Positions 6,478-14,205 are shown, counted from the stretch's first letter. The stretch is DNA of 24,025 nt from UBA1822 sp963615055 (GCA_963615055.1 CAVEFO010000030.1:1-24025); one strand, 5' to 3'. The notes: a model not told the origin generated them from the sequence alone. A program made the numbers and translations.

Positions 6478-6747
6478 GTGTCCAGATCAGTCAAAAAAGG
6501 CCCGTTCGTCGCTTTCTCCCTCGTGAAGAAAATCGACGCCATGAACGCCGCCAATGAAAAGAAAGTCATCAAAACCTGGTCCCGTGCTTCCACCATCCTG
6601 CCGGACTTCGTCGGTCACACGATCGCAGTTCACGACGGTAGAAAACACGTACCGGTCTATGTCACCGAAGATATGGTCGGCCATAAGTTGGGCGAATTCG
6701 CCCCGACCCGCACCTACAAGGGACATTCCAAGAACGATAAGAAATAA
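6478..6747 (+). CDS. rpsS: 30S ribosomal protein S19
   Basis: S19 lies in the 30S head, pairs with S13 and touches A-site tRNA. The 89-residue product starts at GTG 6478, read as Met. AAGGAGG (6464-6470) lies 7 nt upstream, and the encoded MSRSVKKGPFV is the classic S19 N-terminus, so the GTG start is well supported. TWSRAS (33-38), GHTIAVHDGRKHVPVYV (46-62) and EDMVGHKLGEFAPTR (64-78) complete the family pattern. It is one of two GTG starts in this operon. Confidence 0.98.
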   Translation: MSRSVKKGPFVAFSLVKKIDAMNAANEKKVIKTWSRASTILPDFVGHTIAVHDGRKHVPVYVTEDMVGHKLGEFAPTRTYKGHSKNDKK

Positions 6748-6761
6748 ACGGGGAGGAAAAA

Positions 6762-7097
6762 ATGGAAGTACAGGCAATCAGCAGAAATATCCGCATTTCG
6801 CCCCGTAAAGTCCGCATCGTCGTCGATATCATCCGCGGCAAAGATTGCGGCGAGGCGCTGGCGATTCTCCGTCAGACCCCCAAAGCGGCTTCCTCCGTTG
6901 TCGAAAAGACACTGAAAAGCGCTATGGCAAATGCAGAAAACAACAACGATATGAATATCGACAAACTCTATGTTTCCACGACCTATGTAGATGCAGGCCC
7001 GATCATGAAACGAATCCATCCGCGCTCCCGCGGCCAAGCTTTCGCCATTATGAAACGCACCAGCACACTGACGGTTAAAGTTGCGGAAAGAGATTAA
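6762..7097 (+). CDS. rplV: 50S ribosomal protein L22
   Basis: L22 contacts all domains of 23S rRNA. Its extended beta-hairpin forms part of the tunnel constriction with L4. Mutations in this loop give macrolide resistance in many bacteria. The product is 111 residues. RNIRISPRKVRIVVDIIRGK (8-27) is the family N-terminus. The hairpin and tail run from about 80 to 110 (IMKRIHPRSRGQAFAIMKRT, then STLTVKVAE). I see no obvious insertion or deletion in the hairpin. GGGAGG lies 5 nt before ATG. Confidence 0.97.
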   Translation: MEVQAISRNIRISPRKVRIVVDIIRGKDCGEALAILRQTPKAASSVVEKTLKSAMANAENNNDMNIDKLYVSTTYVDAGPIMKRIHPRSRGQAFAIMKRTSTLTVKVAERD

Positions 7098-7111
7098 CGA
7101 GGAGGAAAACG

Positions 7112-7903
7112 ATGGGTCAGAAAGTTAATCCACATGGACTTCGCGTCGGCATCATTGACGACTGGGATTCCAAATGGTATGCGGAAAAGGAGTATGCCAA
7201 TCTTCTCGTGGAGGATGCGAAAATTCGCGCATTCCTGAAGAAACATCTCTTTATCGCAGGCATTTCCAAAATCGGCATCAAGCGTATGGGCGGACGCATT
7301 AAGCTGGCCATTCATACGGCCAAGCCGGGGATGGTCATCGGCCGCGGCGGCACGGGCATCGAAGATATCAAGAAAGCGCTTGCTTCTTTGACCGATAAAG
7401 AAATCGATATCGATATCATGGAAATCCGTTCCCGTGATATGAGCGCCATTTTGGTTGCTGAAGACATCGCGGCACAGCTCGAAAAGCGTATCGGTTTCCG
7501 CCGGGCCATTAAGCAGGCCATCGGACGCACGATGCGGGCCGGTGCCAAGGGGATCAAAGTTATGGTTTCCGGGCGTCTCGGCGGTGCGGAAATTGCGCGC
7601 AGCGAATCGCAGCGTGAAGGATCCATTCCGCTGCAGACGCTTCGGGCGAATATCGATTACGGCGTGACGGCCGCGCACACCACCTACGGTGCGATCGGCG
7701 TCAAAGTCTGGATTTACAAAGGCGAAATCGCTCCGGGCGAAATGGTACCGGAGACGGAAAATACCCGCGACGGCAAGAGCCGCGGAGATCGCAAAGACGG
7801 ACAGCGCGGCGGACGTCGCGGCGGGCGCGGCGGAGATCGTCGCGAAGGTCGTGAAGGCCGCGGCGAACGCAGAGCCAGAAATACGGAAAGGAGCGACGCG
7901 TAA
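7112..7903 (+). CDS. rpsC: 30S ribosomal protein S3 with an Arg/Gly-rich C-terminal tail
   Basis: S3 helps form the mRNA entry channel and has helicase-like activity with S4 and S5. The 263-residue product is longer than the roughly 218-233 usual in Bacillus and E. coli. GQKVNPHGLRVGII (2-15) starts it, and the KH type 2 domain has GMVIGRGG (73-80). The C-domain has VSGRLGGAEIARSE (152-165) and GVKVWIYKGE (196-205). From about residue 211 it continues into a low-complexity tail rich in Arg, Gly, Asp and Glu (for example GGRRGGRGGDRREGREGRGE, 233-252). The tail should be disordered near the mRNA entry site. ATG 7112 has GAGGAGG 6 nt upstream. The stop overlaps the rplP start. Confidence 0.97.
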   Translation: MGQKVNPHGLRVGIIDDWDSKWYAEKEYANLLVEDAKIRAFLKKHLFIAGISKIGIKRMGGRIKLAIHTAKPGMVIGRGGTGIEDIKKALASLTDKEIDIDIMEIRSRDMSAILVAEDIAAQLEKRIGFRRAIKQAIGRTMRAGAKGIKVMVSGRLGGAEIARSESQREGSIPLQTLRANIDYGVTAAHTTYGAIGVKVWIYKGEIAPGEMVPETENTRDGKSRGDRKDGQRGGRRGGRGGDRREGREGRGERRARNTERSDA

Positions 7904-8331
7904 TGTTAATTCCGAAACGTACCAAGTACCGCAAACAGTTCCGCGGTCGCATGAAAGGTCGCGCACATCGCGGCAATAAAGTCGCCTTCGGCGAATACGG
8001 CATGGTCGCCCTCGAACCGTCCTGGATTACGAATCGCCAGATTGAAGCGGCTCGTATCGCCATGACGCGTTACATCAAGCGCGGCGGCCAAGTCTGGATT
8101 AAAATTTTCCCCGACAAGCCTGTCACGGCCAAGCCGCTCGGCACCCGCCAGGGCTCCGGGAAGGGCTCGGTCGAATACTGGGTAGCCGTTGCAAAACCGG
8201 GACGCGTCCTCTTTGAAATAGCGGGCGTGCCGATGGAAACGGCGAAAGAAGCTATGCGTCTTGCCGGCAACAAGCTGCCCATCAAAACCAAATTCGTAGT
8301 CAAGGGTCAGGAAGAAGTGGCAGGTGAATAA
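7903..8331 (+). CDS. rplP: 50S ribosomal protein L16
   Basis: L16 binds near the A site and helps position tRNA. It assembles late and is a target region for orthosomycin resistance. The 142-residue product begins MLIPKRTKYRKQFRGRMKG (1-19). It carries GGQVWIKIFPDKPVTAKP (61-78) and GTRQGSGKGSVEYWVA (80-95), whose Arg82 corresponds to the arginine region hydroxylated in E. coli. The start overlaps the rpsC stop by one base (TAATG), and AAGGAG (7888-7893) sits within rpsC. This indicates coupling. Confidence 0.98.
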   Translation: MLIPKRTKYRKQFRGRMKGRAHRGNKVAFGEYGMVALEPSWITNRQIEAARIAMTRYIKRGGQVWIKIFPDKPVTAKPLGTRQGSGKGSVEYWVAVAKPGRVLFEIAGVPMETAKEAMRLAGNKLPIKTKFVVKGQEEVAGE

Positions 8332-8332
8332 A

Positions 8333-8533
8333 ATGAAGGTCAATGAAATCCGCAATCTCTCTGCTGCCGAAATGGACGAAAAAGTCGCCGGCTTGAAGGA
8401 AGAACTGTTTAACCTCCGTTTTCAGCTCGCTACCGGTCAGCTTGAAAATCCTTCGCGAATCCGTGAAGTCAAGAAAACCATTGCGCGGATCAAAACCGTG
8501 CAGCGTGAAGAAGAATTGAAAGCTGCCAAATAA
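8333..8533 (+). CDS. rpmC: 50S ribosomal protein L29
   Basis: L29 is a small helical protein beside L23 at the tunnel exit. I chose ATG 8333, giving 66 residues starting MKVNEIRNLSAAEMDEKVAG, because this is the family N-terminus and an AGGTG element (8322-8326) lies 6 nt upstream. An in-frame GTG at 8324 would add three residues but falls inside that ribosome site and inside rplP. LKEELFNLRFQLATGQLENP (20-39) and the IREVKKTIARIKTV segment are diagnostic. It begins 1 nt after the rplP stop. Confidence 0.96.
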   Translation: MKVNEIRNLSAAEMDEKVAGLKEELFNLRFQLATGQLENPSRIREVKKTIARIKTVQREEELKAAK

Positions 8534-8560
8534 GGCAAGAGTCGATAGGAGGATCCCACC

Positions 8561-8821
8561 GTGGCAGAAGAAAGAAATCTGCGCAAAGTGCGCCAGGGAA
8601 TCGTCGTGAGCGACAAGATGGACAAGACCGTCGTCGTCGCCATCGAACGCAAGGTTCCCCACAAGCTTTACAATAAATCCATCAATACCACCAAGAAATT
8701 CAAAGCGCATGACGAAAACAACGAATGCCGTGTCGGAGACACCGTCCGCATCGTCGAAACTCGCCCGCTGTCCAAGGACAAGCATTGGAGAGTCGAAAAA
8801 ATCGTCGCCCGTCAGAATTGA
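8561..8821 (+). CDS. rpsQ: 30S ribosomal protein S17
   Basis: S17 is a primary 16S rRNA-binding protein with an OB fold, needed for early 30S assembly. The 86-residue product starts at GTG 8561. AGGAGG (8547-8552) lies 8 nt upstream, and MAEERNLRKVRQGIVVSDKM is a typical start. KTVVVAIERKVPHKLYNK (22-39) and GDTVRIVETRPLSKDKHWR (59-77) are the S17 signatures. I see no alternative ATG that keeps the conserved N-terminus. Confidence 0.97.
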   Translation: MAEERNLRKVRQGIVVSDKMDKTVVVAIERKVPHKLYNKSINTTKKFKAHDENNECRVGDTVRIVETRPLSKDKHWRVEKIVARQN

Positions 8822-8852
8822 TTAAAAAGAAAATCATAGGAGGAAAGGCACG

Positions 8853-9221
8853 ATGATTCAGCAGGAAAGCAGACTCAACGTTGCAGACAACACCGGCGCC
8901 AAAAGCGTACTGGTCATCAAAGTCCTGGGCGGCTCCTGGCGTAAAAGCGGCAACATCGGCGACATCGTCGTATGCACCGTCAAAGATGCATCGCCGGGTG
9001 GCGTTGTCAAGAAAAGCCAGGTCGTAAAGGGCGTCATCGTCCGTACCGTGAGCGGAGTTTCCCGTCCGGACGGCTCCCACATTCGTTTCGACGAAAATGC
9101 GGTCGTCCTGATTAAGCAGGACAAGAGCCCGATGGGCACGCGTATTTTCGGACCGGTCGCAAGAGAGCTTCGCGAGAAAGATTTCATGAAAATCATTTCT
9201 CTTGCTCCGGAAGTGCTCTAA
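8853..9221 (+). CDS. rplN: 50S ribosomal protein L14
   Basis: L14 lies at the subunit interface, forms bridge B8 and is the binding site of the silencing factor RsfS. The product has 122 residues, exactly the common bacterial length. MIQQESRLNVADNTGAKSVL (1-20), GDIVVCTVKDASPGGVVKK (36-54) and GTRIFGPVARELR (95-107) are near-consensus. AGGAGG (8838-8843) precedes ATG 8853 by 9 nt. rplX follows after 12 nt. Confidence 0.98.
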   Translation: MIQQESRLNVADNTGAKSVLVIKVLGGSWRKSGNIGDIVVCTVKDASPGGVVKKSQVVKGVIVRTVSGVSRPDGSHIRFDENAVVLIKQDKSPMGTRIFGPVARELREKDFMKIISLAPEVL

Positions 9222-9233
9222 GGGAGGTAGCAG

Positions 9234-9563
9234 ATGAGCCATTTGCATGTGAAGACCGGAGATACCGTCGTCGTCATCGCCGGCAAAGATAAAGGGAAAC
9301 AGGGCGTGATCAAATCCGCGCAGCCGGCCAAAAATCGCGTCGTCGTCGAAGGCGTCAATATGATCAAGCGCCACACGAGACCGACTCAGGCCAATCCCAA
9401 GGGCGGCATTATCGAAAGAGAAGCCCCGATTCATGTATCCAATGTCATGATTCTCGATCCGGAAACGAAGAAACCGACCCGGATCAAGAAGGTCGCACAG
9501 CCTGACGGATCGTATGTACGCGCCGCCGTCAAGAGCGGAGCGATCATCGACAAGGCAAAGTAA
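9234..9563 (+). CDS. rplX: 50S ribosomal protein L24
   Basis: L24 starts 50S assembly by binding domain I of 23S rRNA near the tunnel exit. The 109-residue product has a KOW motif at about 6-28 (VKTGDTVVVIAGKDKGKQG). It then has VEGVNMIKRHTRPTQANPKG (38-57) and GGIIEREAPIHVSNVM (57-72). GGGAGGT lies just before ATG 9234, overlapping the end of the rplN reading frame. Length and order (L14, L24, L5) match the canonical spc operon. Confidence 0.98.
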   Translation: MSHLHVKTGDTVVVIAGKDKGKQGVIKSAQPAKNRVVVEGVNMIKRHTRPTQANPKGGIIEREAPIHVSNVMILDPETKKPTRIKKVAQPDGSYVRAAVKSGAIIDKAK

Positions 9564-9581
9564 GCAGGGAAGGAGGAAATT

Positions 9582-10121
9582 ATGTCCAGATTGAAAGACT
9601 TATATCAGGCGGAAATCCGCCCGGCCCTGCAGGAAAAATTCGGTTATAAAAATCCGATGCAGATTCCGCAGCTGGAAAAGATTGTCGTCAATATCGGCGT
9701 GGGTGAAGCGACGACCAACGCGAAAGCCATCGATGCCGCTTCGGCGGATTTGGCGGCCATCACCGGCCAGAAGCCGATTGTTTGTAAAGCACGGCGGTCC
9801 CTGGCGGCTTGGAAAATCCGCGAAGGGATGCCGCTTGGCTGCAAAGTGACGCTGCGCGGCGAAAAGATGTATGAATTTCTCGATCGCGTCATCAATATCG
9901 CTCTTCCCCGCGTGCGCGATTTCCGCGGCATCAGCGACAAGAGCTTCGACGGACGCGGTAATTACGCTTTCGGCGTCAAGGAACAGCTGATTTTCCCCGA
10001 AGTCGATTACGATCAGATCGACAAGCTTCGCGGGATGGATATTATCGTGGTGACCACGGCGAAGACCGACGAAGAAGCGCGTGAGCTTCTCAGCCGTTTC
10101 GGCATGCCGTTCAAGAAATAA
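9582..10121 (+). CDS. rplE: 50S ribosomal protein L5
   Basis: L5 binds 5S rRNA with L18 and forms the central protuberance, contacting S13 across the interface and P-site tRNA. The product has 179 residues, the usual length. NPMQIPQLEKIVVNIGVGEA (24-43), GQKPIVCKARRSLAAWKIRE (62-81) and GNYAFGVKEQLIFPEVDYD (126-144) are family signatures. The end ELLSRFGMPFKK is typical. AAGGAGG (9570-9576) lies 5 nt before ATG 9582. Confidence 0.98.
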   Translation: MSRLKDLYQAEIRPALQEKFGYKNPMQIPQLEKIVVNIGVGEATTNAKAIDAASADLAAITGQKPIVCKARRSLAAWKIREGMPLGCKVTLRGEKMYEFLDRVINIALPRVRDFRGISDKSFDGRGNYAFGVKEQLIFPEVDYDQIDKLRGMDIIVVTTAKTDEEARELLSRFGMPFKK

Positions 10122-10133
10122 GCGGAGGACAAT

Positions 10134-10403
10134 ATGGCAAAGAAATCCATGCTGGAACGTGAGAAAAAGAGAGAGCTCACCGTACAGAAATATGCGGAAA
10201 AGCGCCGCGCTTTGAAAGAAGCGGGTGACTACGAAGGGCTTTCCAGACTTCCGAAAAACGCGTCTCCGACCCGCCTGCACAACCGTTGCAAGCTGACCGG
10301 CCGTCCGCACGGCTATATGCGTAAATTCGGAATCTGCCGCAACCAGTTTCGTGATTTGGCTTACCGCGGAGAAATCCCCGGCGTAAGAAAAGCCAGCTGG
10401 TAA
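10134..10403 (+). CDS. rpsN: 30S ribosomal protein S14, long form with half a zinc site
   Basis: S14 is a late-assembling 30S head protein beside S3 and S10. Many Firmicute spc operons encode a 61-residue zinc form with two CxxC pairs. This product is the 89-residue long form, similar in length to the Bacillus zinc-independent paralogue. MAKKSMLEREKKRELTVQKY opens it, and LHNRCKLTGRPHG (48-60) and YRGEIPGVRKASW (77-89) are signatures. Of the four zinc-ligand positions only Cys52 and Cys68 are present; the partner positions are Thr55 and Gln71. The zinc site is therefore not expected to work. CGGAGG precedes ATG 10134. Confidence 0.97.
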   Translation: MAKKSMLEREKKRELTVQKYAEKRRALKEAGDYEGLSRLPKNASPTRLHNRCKLTGRPHGYMRKFGICRNQFRDLAYRGEIPGVRKASW

Positions 10404-10424
10404 GAACGGAAGGAGGAATAACAC

Positions 10425-10823
10425 ATGGTAACAACCGATCCGATTGCGGATATGCTCACTCGTATTCGCAACGCGAACGATGCGTATCACGATAAAGTCG
10501 ATATGCCTGCTTCCAAAATGAAAGCTGCGATGCTTGCGATTCTGAAGGATGAAGGCTTTATCCGGAACGTAGAAGAAATCGAAGTCGACGGACACACGCG
10601 TCTCCGTGCGACACTCAAATACGGTGCGAACCGTGAAAAGGTCATCAAAGGACTCAAGAGAATTTCCAAGCCGGGACTTCGCGTCTATGCCGGCAAAGAA
10701 GAGCTCCCGCGCGTCCTTGGCGGCCTTGGGATCGCCATCGTTTCCACATCCAAGGGCGTCATGACCGACAAGAAAGCTCGTAAAGAGGGACTTGGCGGCG
10801 AAGTTCTCGCCTATATCTGGTAA
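10425..10823 (+). CDS. rpsH: 30S ribosomal protein S8
   Basis: S8 is a primary 16S rRNA-binding protein of the 30S platform. In E. coli it represses the spc operon by binding the rplE region of the mRNA. The product is 132 residues. MVTTDPIADMLTRIRNAND (1-19), LKYGANREKVIKGLKRISKP (64-83) and GIAIVSTSKGVMTDKKAR (102-119) are diagnostic, and the end GEVLAYIW is typical. AAGGAGG (10410-10416) lies 8 nt before ATG 10425. Confidence 0.98.
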   Translation: MVTTDPIADMLTRIRNANDAYHDKVDMPASKMKAAMLAILKDEGFIRNVEEIEVDGHTRLRATLKYGANREKVIKGLKRISKPGLRVYAGKEELPRVLGGLGIAIVSTSKGVMTDKKARKEGLGGEVLAYIW

Positions 10824-10837
10824 GCAGGAGGAAGGAA

Positions 10838-11377
10838 ATGTCAAGAATCGGAAAGAAACCGATTGCGGTACCGGCAGGTGTGGAAGTCAAGATCGACGGT
10901 CATACCGTGACGGTCAAAGGGCCGAAGGGGACACTTTCCCGTACGCTCAACCCGGAAATCGGAATTGAAATGGAGGACGGCACGATCCATGTCAGCCGCC
11001 CGAATGACAACAAGAAAGAACGCTCTCTTCACGGCCTCTGCCGCACGCTCATCAATAATATGGTCGTCGGCGTCAGCGAAGGCTTCACGAAAGAGCTGGA
11101 AATCCAAGGTGTCGGTTACAATGCGCAGATGCAGGGCACGAATTTGAAACTCGCGCTCGGTTTCTCTCATCCCGTCATCGTCACCCCGCCGGAAGGCATC
11201 ACCATTACTTGCCCGTCGAATGTCCGCATTCTCGTCTCGGGCGCCGATAAAGAAAAAGTCGGAATGGTGGCGGCGGAAATCCGTCATTGGCGTGAACCGG
11301 AGCCGTACAAAGGCAAGGGAATCCGCTATGCGGGCGAATATGTCCGTCGTAAAGCCGGTAAGACCGGTGCGAAGTAA
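10838..11377 (+). CDS. rplF: 50S ribosomal protein L6
   Basis: L6 has two tandem copies of the same fold and binds near the sarcin-ricin loop where GTPase factors dock. The product has 179 residues. MSRIGKKPIAVPAGVEV (1-17) is a standard start. GFTKELEIQGVGYNAQMQG (82-100) joins the two domains, and EPYKGKGIRYAGE (154-166) with the basic tail is the C-terminal signature. AGGAGG (10826-10831) lies 6 nt before ATG 10838. Confidence 0.98.
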   Translation: MSRIGKKPIAVPAGVEVKIDGHTVTVKGPKGTLSRTLNPEIGIEMEDGTIHVSRPNDNKKERSLHGLCRTLINNMVVGVSEGFTKELEIQGVGYNAQMQGTNLKLALGFSHPVIVTPPEGITITCPSNVRILVSGADKEKVGMVAAEIRHWREPEPYKGKGIRYAGEYVRRKAGKTGAK

Positions 11378-11391
11378 GAGGGAGGTAAAAC

Positions 11392-11757
11392 ATGGCTAAA
11401 ATGACTACAAGAGAGGCCGTGGTACGTCGCCACCTTCGTCTCCGCAAGAAAATTTCCGGTACGGCTGAATGCCCGCGCCTCTGTGTGTCCCGTTCCCTTG
11501 CGCATATCTATGCGCAGGTGATCGACGACGTGGCCGGCACGACGCTCGTTTCCGCCAGCACGCTCGATAAGGAACTCGCGGGTAAATTCTCAAACGGCGG
11601 CAACGCCGAGGCAGCGACCGAGGTCGGCAAGCTTGTCGCCTCCCGTGCTCTTGCCAAGGGAATCGAGACCGTAGTATTCGACCGTGGCGGCTATATTTAC
11701 CACGGCAGAGTGAAAGCTCTGGCAGAAGGCGCCCGTGAAGGCGGCCTGAAGTTCTGA
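11392..11757 (+). CDS. rplR: 50S ribosomal protein L18
   Basis: L18 binds 5S rRNA with L5 and anchors it to the central protuberance. The product has 121 residues. The basic N-terminus REAVVRRHLRLRKKISGTAE (7-26), PRLCVSRSLAHIYAQVIDD (28-46) and FDRGGYIYHGRVKALAEGAR (96-115) match the family. An earlier Met (residue 1) and a Met at residue 4 are both possible starts. Met1 is preferred because GGAGGT (11381-11386) lies 5 nt upstream. The stop is TGA. Confidence 0.97.
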   Translation: MAKMTTREAVVRRHLRLRKKISGTAECPRLCVSRSLAHIYAQVIDDVAGTTLVSASTLDKELAGKFSNGGNAEAATEVGKLVASRALAKGIETVVFDRGGYIYHGRVKALAEGAREGGLKF

Positions 11758-11774
11758 GGCAAAGGAGAAAGCAC

Positions 11775-12278
11775 ATGCCAAGATTTGAAAAACCGGAATC
11801 CGATTTGCAGGAAAACGTGGTTTTCATCAACCGCGTGGCCAAGGTCGTCAAGGGCGGCCGTCGCTTTTCCTTTGCTGCCGTCGTCGTCGTCGGTGACGGA
11901 AAAGGGAAAGTCGGCGCAGGGCTCGGCAAAGCGGCCGAAGTTCCGGAAGCGATTCGCAAAGGCGTCGAAGATGCCAAGAAACATATGATCACGGTCGCCA
12001 CGAAAAACGGCACCATCCCGCATGAAATGCTGGGCATTTACGGCGCGGGCCGCGTCTTCATGAAGCCGGCTGCCGAAGGCTGCGGTATCATCGCAGGCGG
12101 GCCGACCCGTGCGGTTTTGGAACTCGTCGGGATTCGCAACATTCTGACCAAGTCGCTCGGCTCTTCCAATCCGATCAACATGGTCAAAGCGACGTTGGAC
12201 GGTCTCTCCAAACTGCAAAATGCCAAGGATGTCGCGGCACTTCGCGGCAAGACCTTGGATGAGATTTACAACGCGTAA
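11775..12278 (+). CDS. rpsE: 30S ribosomal protein S5
   Basis: S5 lines the mRNA entry channel with S3 and S4 and affects decoding accuracy. Changes in its N-terminal loop confer spectinomycin resistance in other bacteria. The product is 167 residues. VVFINRVAKVVKGGRRFSFA (15-34) contains the double-stranded RNA-binding loop. GDGKGKVGAGLGKAAEVPEA (40-59) and GIRNILTKSLGSSNPINMVK (119-138) are signatures. The loop at Lys26-Gly27-Gly28 looks intact. AAAGGAG precedes ATG by 7 nt. Confidence 0.98.
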   Translation: MPRFEKPESDLQENVVFINRVAKVVKGGRRFSFAAVVVVGDGKGKVGAGLGKAAEVPEAIRKGVEDAKKHMITVATKNGTIPHEMLGIYGAGRVFMKPAAEGCGIIAGGPTRAVLELVGIRNILTKSLGSSNPINMVKATLDGLSKLQNAKDVAALRGKTLDEIYNA

Positions 12279-12289
12279 GGAGGACGATC

Positions 12290-12469
12290 ATGAGCAAAGT
12301 CAGCGTTACATTGAAAAAGAGCGTGATCGGCTCCCGTCCCGAGCAGATTGCGACTGTCAAGGCTCTCGGCCTGAAAAAGACAAATTCTACAGTCGAAAAA
12401 GAACTGACTCCGCAGATTCGTGGCATGCTTCATAAAGTGCGCCATCTTGTAGAAGTCAAAGAAAACTGA
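12290..12469 (+). CDS. rpmD: 50S ribosomal protein L30
   Basis: L30 is a small 50S protein present in most but not all bacteria. I read 59 residues from ATG 12290 to TGA 12467-12469. They start MSKVSVTLKKSVIGSRPEQI, continue KALGLKKTNSTV (24-35) and end GMLHKVRHLVEVKEN. The IGSRPEQ and GMLHKVRHLV motifs are typical of the family. AAGGAGG (12278-12284) overlaps the rpsE stop. It lies in the canonical place between rpsE and rplO. Confidence 0.96.
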   Translation: MSKVSVTLKKSVIGSRPEQIATVKALGLKKTNSTVEKELTPQIRGMLHKVRHLVEVKEN

Positions 12470-12488
12470 TACAAAGGAGGTGCTACAG

Positions 12489-12929
12489 ATGAAACTGCAT
12501 GAACTGAAACCGGCCGAAGGCTCGACCCGCGCTCGTCGCAGAGTCGGAAGAGGCTTGGGAAGCGGTATGGGCAAGACCTCTACCCGCGGTATGAAAGGGC
12601 AGAAGTCCAGAAGCGGCGGCGGTGTCCGTCCGGGATTTGAAGGCGGCCAGATGCCTCTGTACCGTCGTCTCCCGAAGCGCGGCTTCAAGAATGTATTGGC
12701 GAAACGCTATGCGGAAGTCAATGTCTCGAAGCTCAATGTCTTTGATGACGGCATGACGGTCGCGCCGGAAAATCTGATCGAAGCCGGTATTTTGAAAAAT
12801 GTTCTCGACGGTGTCCGCATTCTGGGCAACGGAGAACTCACGAAGAAATTGACGGTCGTCGCACAGGGTTTCACCAAGACCGCACAAGAGAAAATCGAAG
12901 CAGCGGGTGGAAAAGCAGAGGTGAAGTAA
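12489..12929 (+). CDS. rplO: 50S ribosomal protein L15
   Basis: L15 is a late-binding 50S protein that threads a long basic extension into 23S rRNA. I chose ATG 12489 (146 residues), because AAAGGAGGT (12473-12481) lies 7 nt upstream and MKLHELKPAEGSTRARRRVG is the family start. An in-frame GTG at 12480 lies inside that ribosome site. The Gly/Arg/Lys-rich segment 18-60, including GRGLGSGMGKTSTRGMKGQK, and the GGQMPLYRRLPKRGF motif (52-66) are diagnostic. Its 3' end carries the ribosome site of secY. Confidence 0.97.
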   Translation: MKLHELKPAEGSTRARRRVGRGLGSGMGKTSTRGMKGQKSRSGGGVRPGFEGGQMPLYRRLPKRGFKNVLAKRYAEVNVSKLNVFDDGMTVAPENLIEAGILKNVLDGVRILGNGELTKKLTVVAQGFTKTAQEKIEAAGGKAEVK

Positions 12930-12930
12930 A

Positions 12931-14193
12931 ATGGGTAACGTCCTCGAAAACCTTTTGACAAATAAGGAATTGAAGGATCGCATCATTTTCACCTTTGTCA
13001 TGTTCGTCGTCTTCCGGCTGGGGGTGCATATCCCGGTGCCGGGCGTCGACGCCTCTGTGATAGAAAGTCTGTTTTCCGCAGGAAATCTTTTCGGTTTCCT
13101 CGATCTGTTCGCCGGCGGGGCGCTCAGCAAATTCTCCATATTTGCCATGAGCATCACGCCTTACATCAATGCTTCCATCATTATGCAGCTTCTGGCCGCC
13201 GTTATTCCGAAATTTGAAGAATGGAGAAAAGACGGTCAGGAGGGCTACAAGAAAATCCAGAAGGTCACCCGCTACGGCGCCGTCGGCCTCGGATTTGTGC
13301 AAGCGCTCGGCATGGCGTACGGCCTCAAAATCAATAACGCGCTCGTGGATAACAGCTGGATTTATGTTATCTTTATCTGCATCGTGTTGACGGCCGGCAC
13401 GTGCCTCCTGATGTGGATCGGGGAGCAGATTACGGAAAAAGGAATCGGAAACGGGATTTCCCTGATTATTTTCGCCGGCATCGTGGCGCGTTTCCCCGAT
13501 GCGGTGACGACAATCTTCGAATATTTGTCCGTTGGGACGATCAGTCCGTTCCAACTCTTGCTCTTCCTCGTCATCGCTATCGTCATGATTGCGGTGGTCA
13601 TCGAGGTCAATGAAGGGCAGCGGCGCATTCCGATTCAGTATGCTAAGCGCGTCGTCGGCCGCAAGATGTACGGGGGCCACAACAGCTTCCTGCCGCTCAA
13701 AGTCAATCAGGCCGGCGTCATTCCCATTATTTTCGCTTCTTCCATTCTTATGATGCCTGTGACACTTGCACAATTCATCGATGTGGGATGGATCAAAGCG
13801 ATTGCCGACTTCTTCAGTTGGGGATCGTGGGCAAATACCATTTGCTACGCGTTTCTCATCATTGTCTTTACCTACTTCTATACCGCCATCACGGTCAATG
13901 TCCAGGATTTGGCGGATAATATGAAGAAATACGGCGGGTTTATTCCCGGTATCCGTCCGGGGAAACCGACCATGGAATACGTGGATCGCGTCTTGACGAG
14001 AATCACGCTGACGGGGGCCATCTTCCTGGCAGCCATTGCGATTTTGCCGAATTTCATCGGGCATATCACAGGCATTCAGGGCGTGTACTTCGGCGGTACG
14101 GCTCTTCTCATCATCGTGGGCGTCGCGCTCGATACGATGCGGCAGGCGCAGTCTCTCATGGTCAATCGCCATTACCAAGGTTTTCTGAAATAA
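12931..14193 (+). CDS. secY: Protein translocase channel subunit SecY
   Basis: SecY is the pore of the Sec translocon in the inner membrane and would export both surface proteins of this window. The product has 420 residues with about ten hydrophobic segments. FRLGVHIPVPGVD (28-40) begins the plug region and FAMSITPYINASIIMQLL (71-88) is TM2. EVNEGQRRIPIQYAKR (225-240) marks the cytoplasmic C4 loop, and GGFIPGIRPGKPT (335-347) the C5 loop that binds SecA and ribosomes. It starts 1 nt after the rplO stop. AGAGGTG (12917-12923) lies inside rplO, so the genes are coupled. Confidence 0.98.
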   Translation: MGNVLENLLTNKELKDRIIFTFVMFVVFRLGVHIPVPGVDASVIESLFSAGNLFGFLDLFAGGALSKFSIFAMSITPYINASIIMQLLAAVIPKFEEWRKDGQEGYKKIQKVTRYGAVGLGFVQALGMAYGLKINNALVDNSWIYVIFICIVLTAGTCLLMWIGEQITEKGIGNGISLIIFAGIVARFPDAVTTIFEYLSVGTISPFQLLLFLVIAIVMIAVVIEVNEGQRRIPIQYAKRVVGRKMYGGHNSFLPLKVNQAGVIPIIFASSILMMPVTLAQFIDVGWIKAIADFFSWGSWANTICYAFLIIVFTYFYTAITVNVQDLADNMKKYGGFIPGIRPGKPTMEYVDRVLTRITLTGAIFLAAIAILPNFIGHITGIQGVYFGGTALLIIVGVALDTMRQAQSLMVNRHYQGFLK

Positions 14194-14205
14194 GGAGACA
14201 GGAAG

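Noticed and set aside
8324..8332. An upstream GTG start for L29
   Set aside because: It would lie within the rplP reading frame and within the ribosome site of the ATG at 8333, which gives the standard L29 N-terminus.
12480..12488. An upstream GTG start for L15
   Set aside because: It lies inside the AAAGGAGGT ribosome site. ATG 12489 gives ideal spacing and the family N-terminus.
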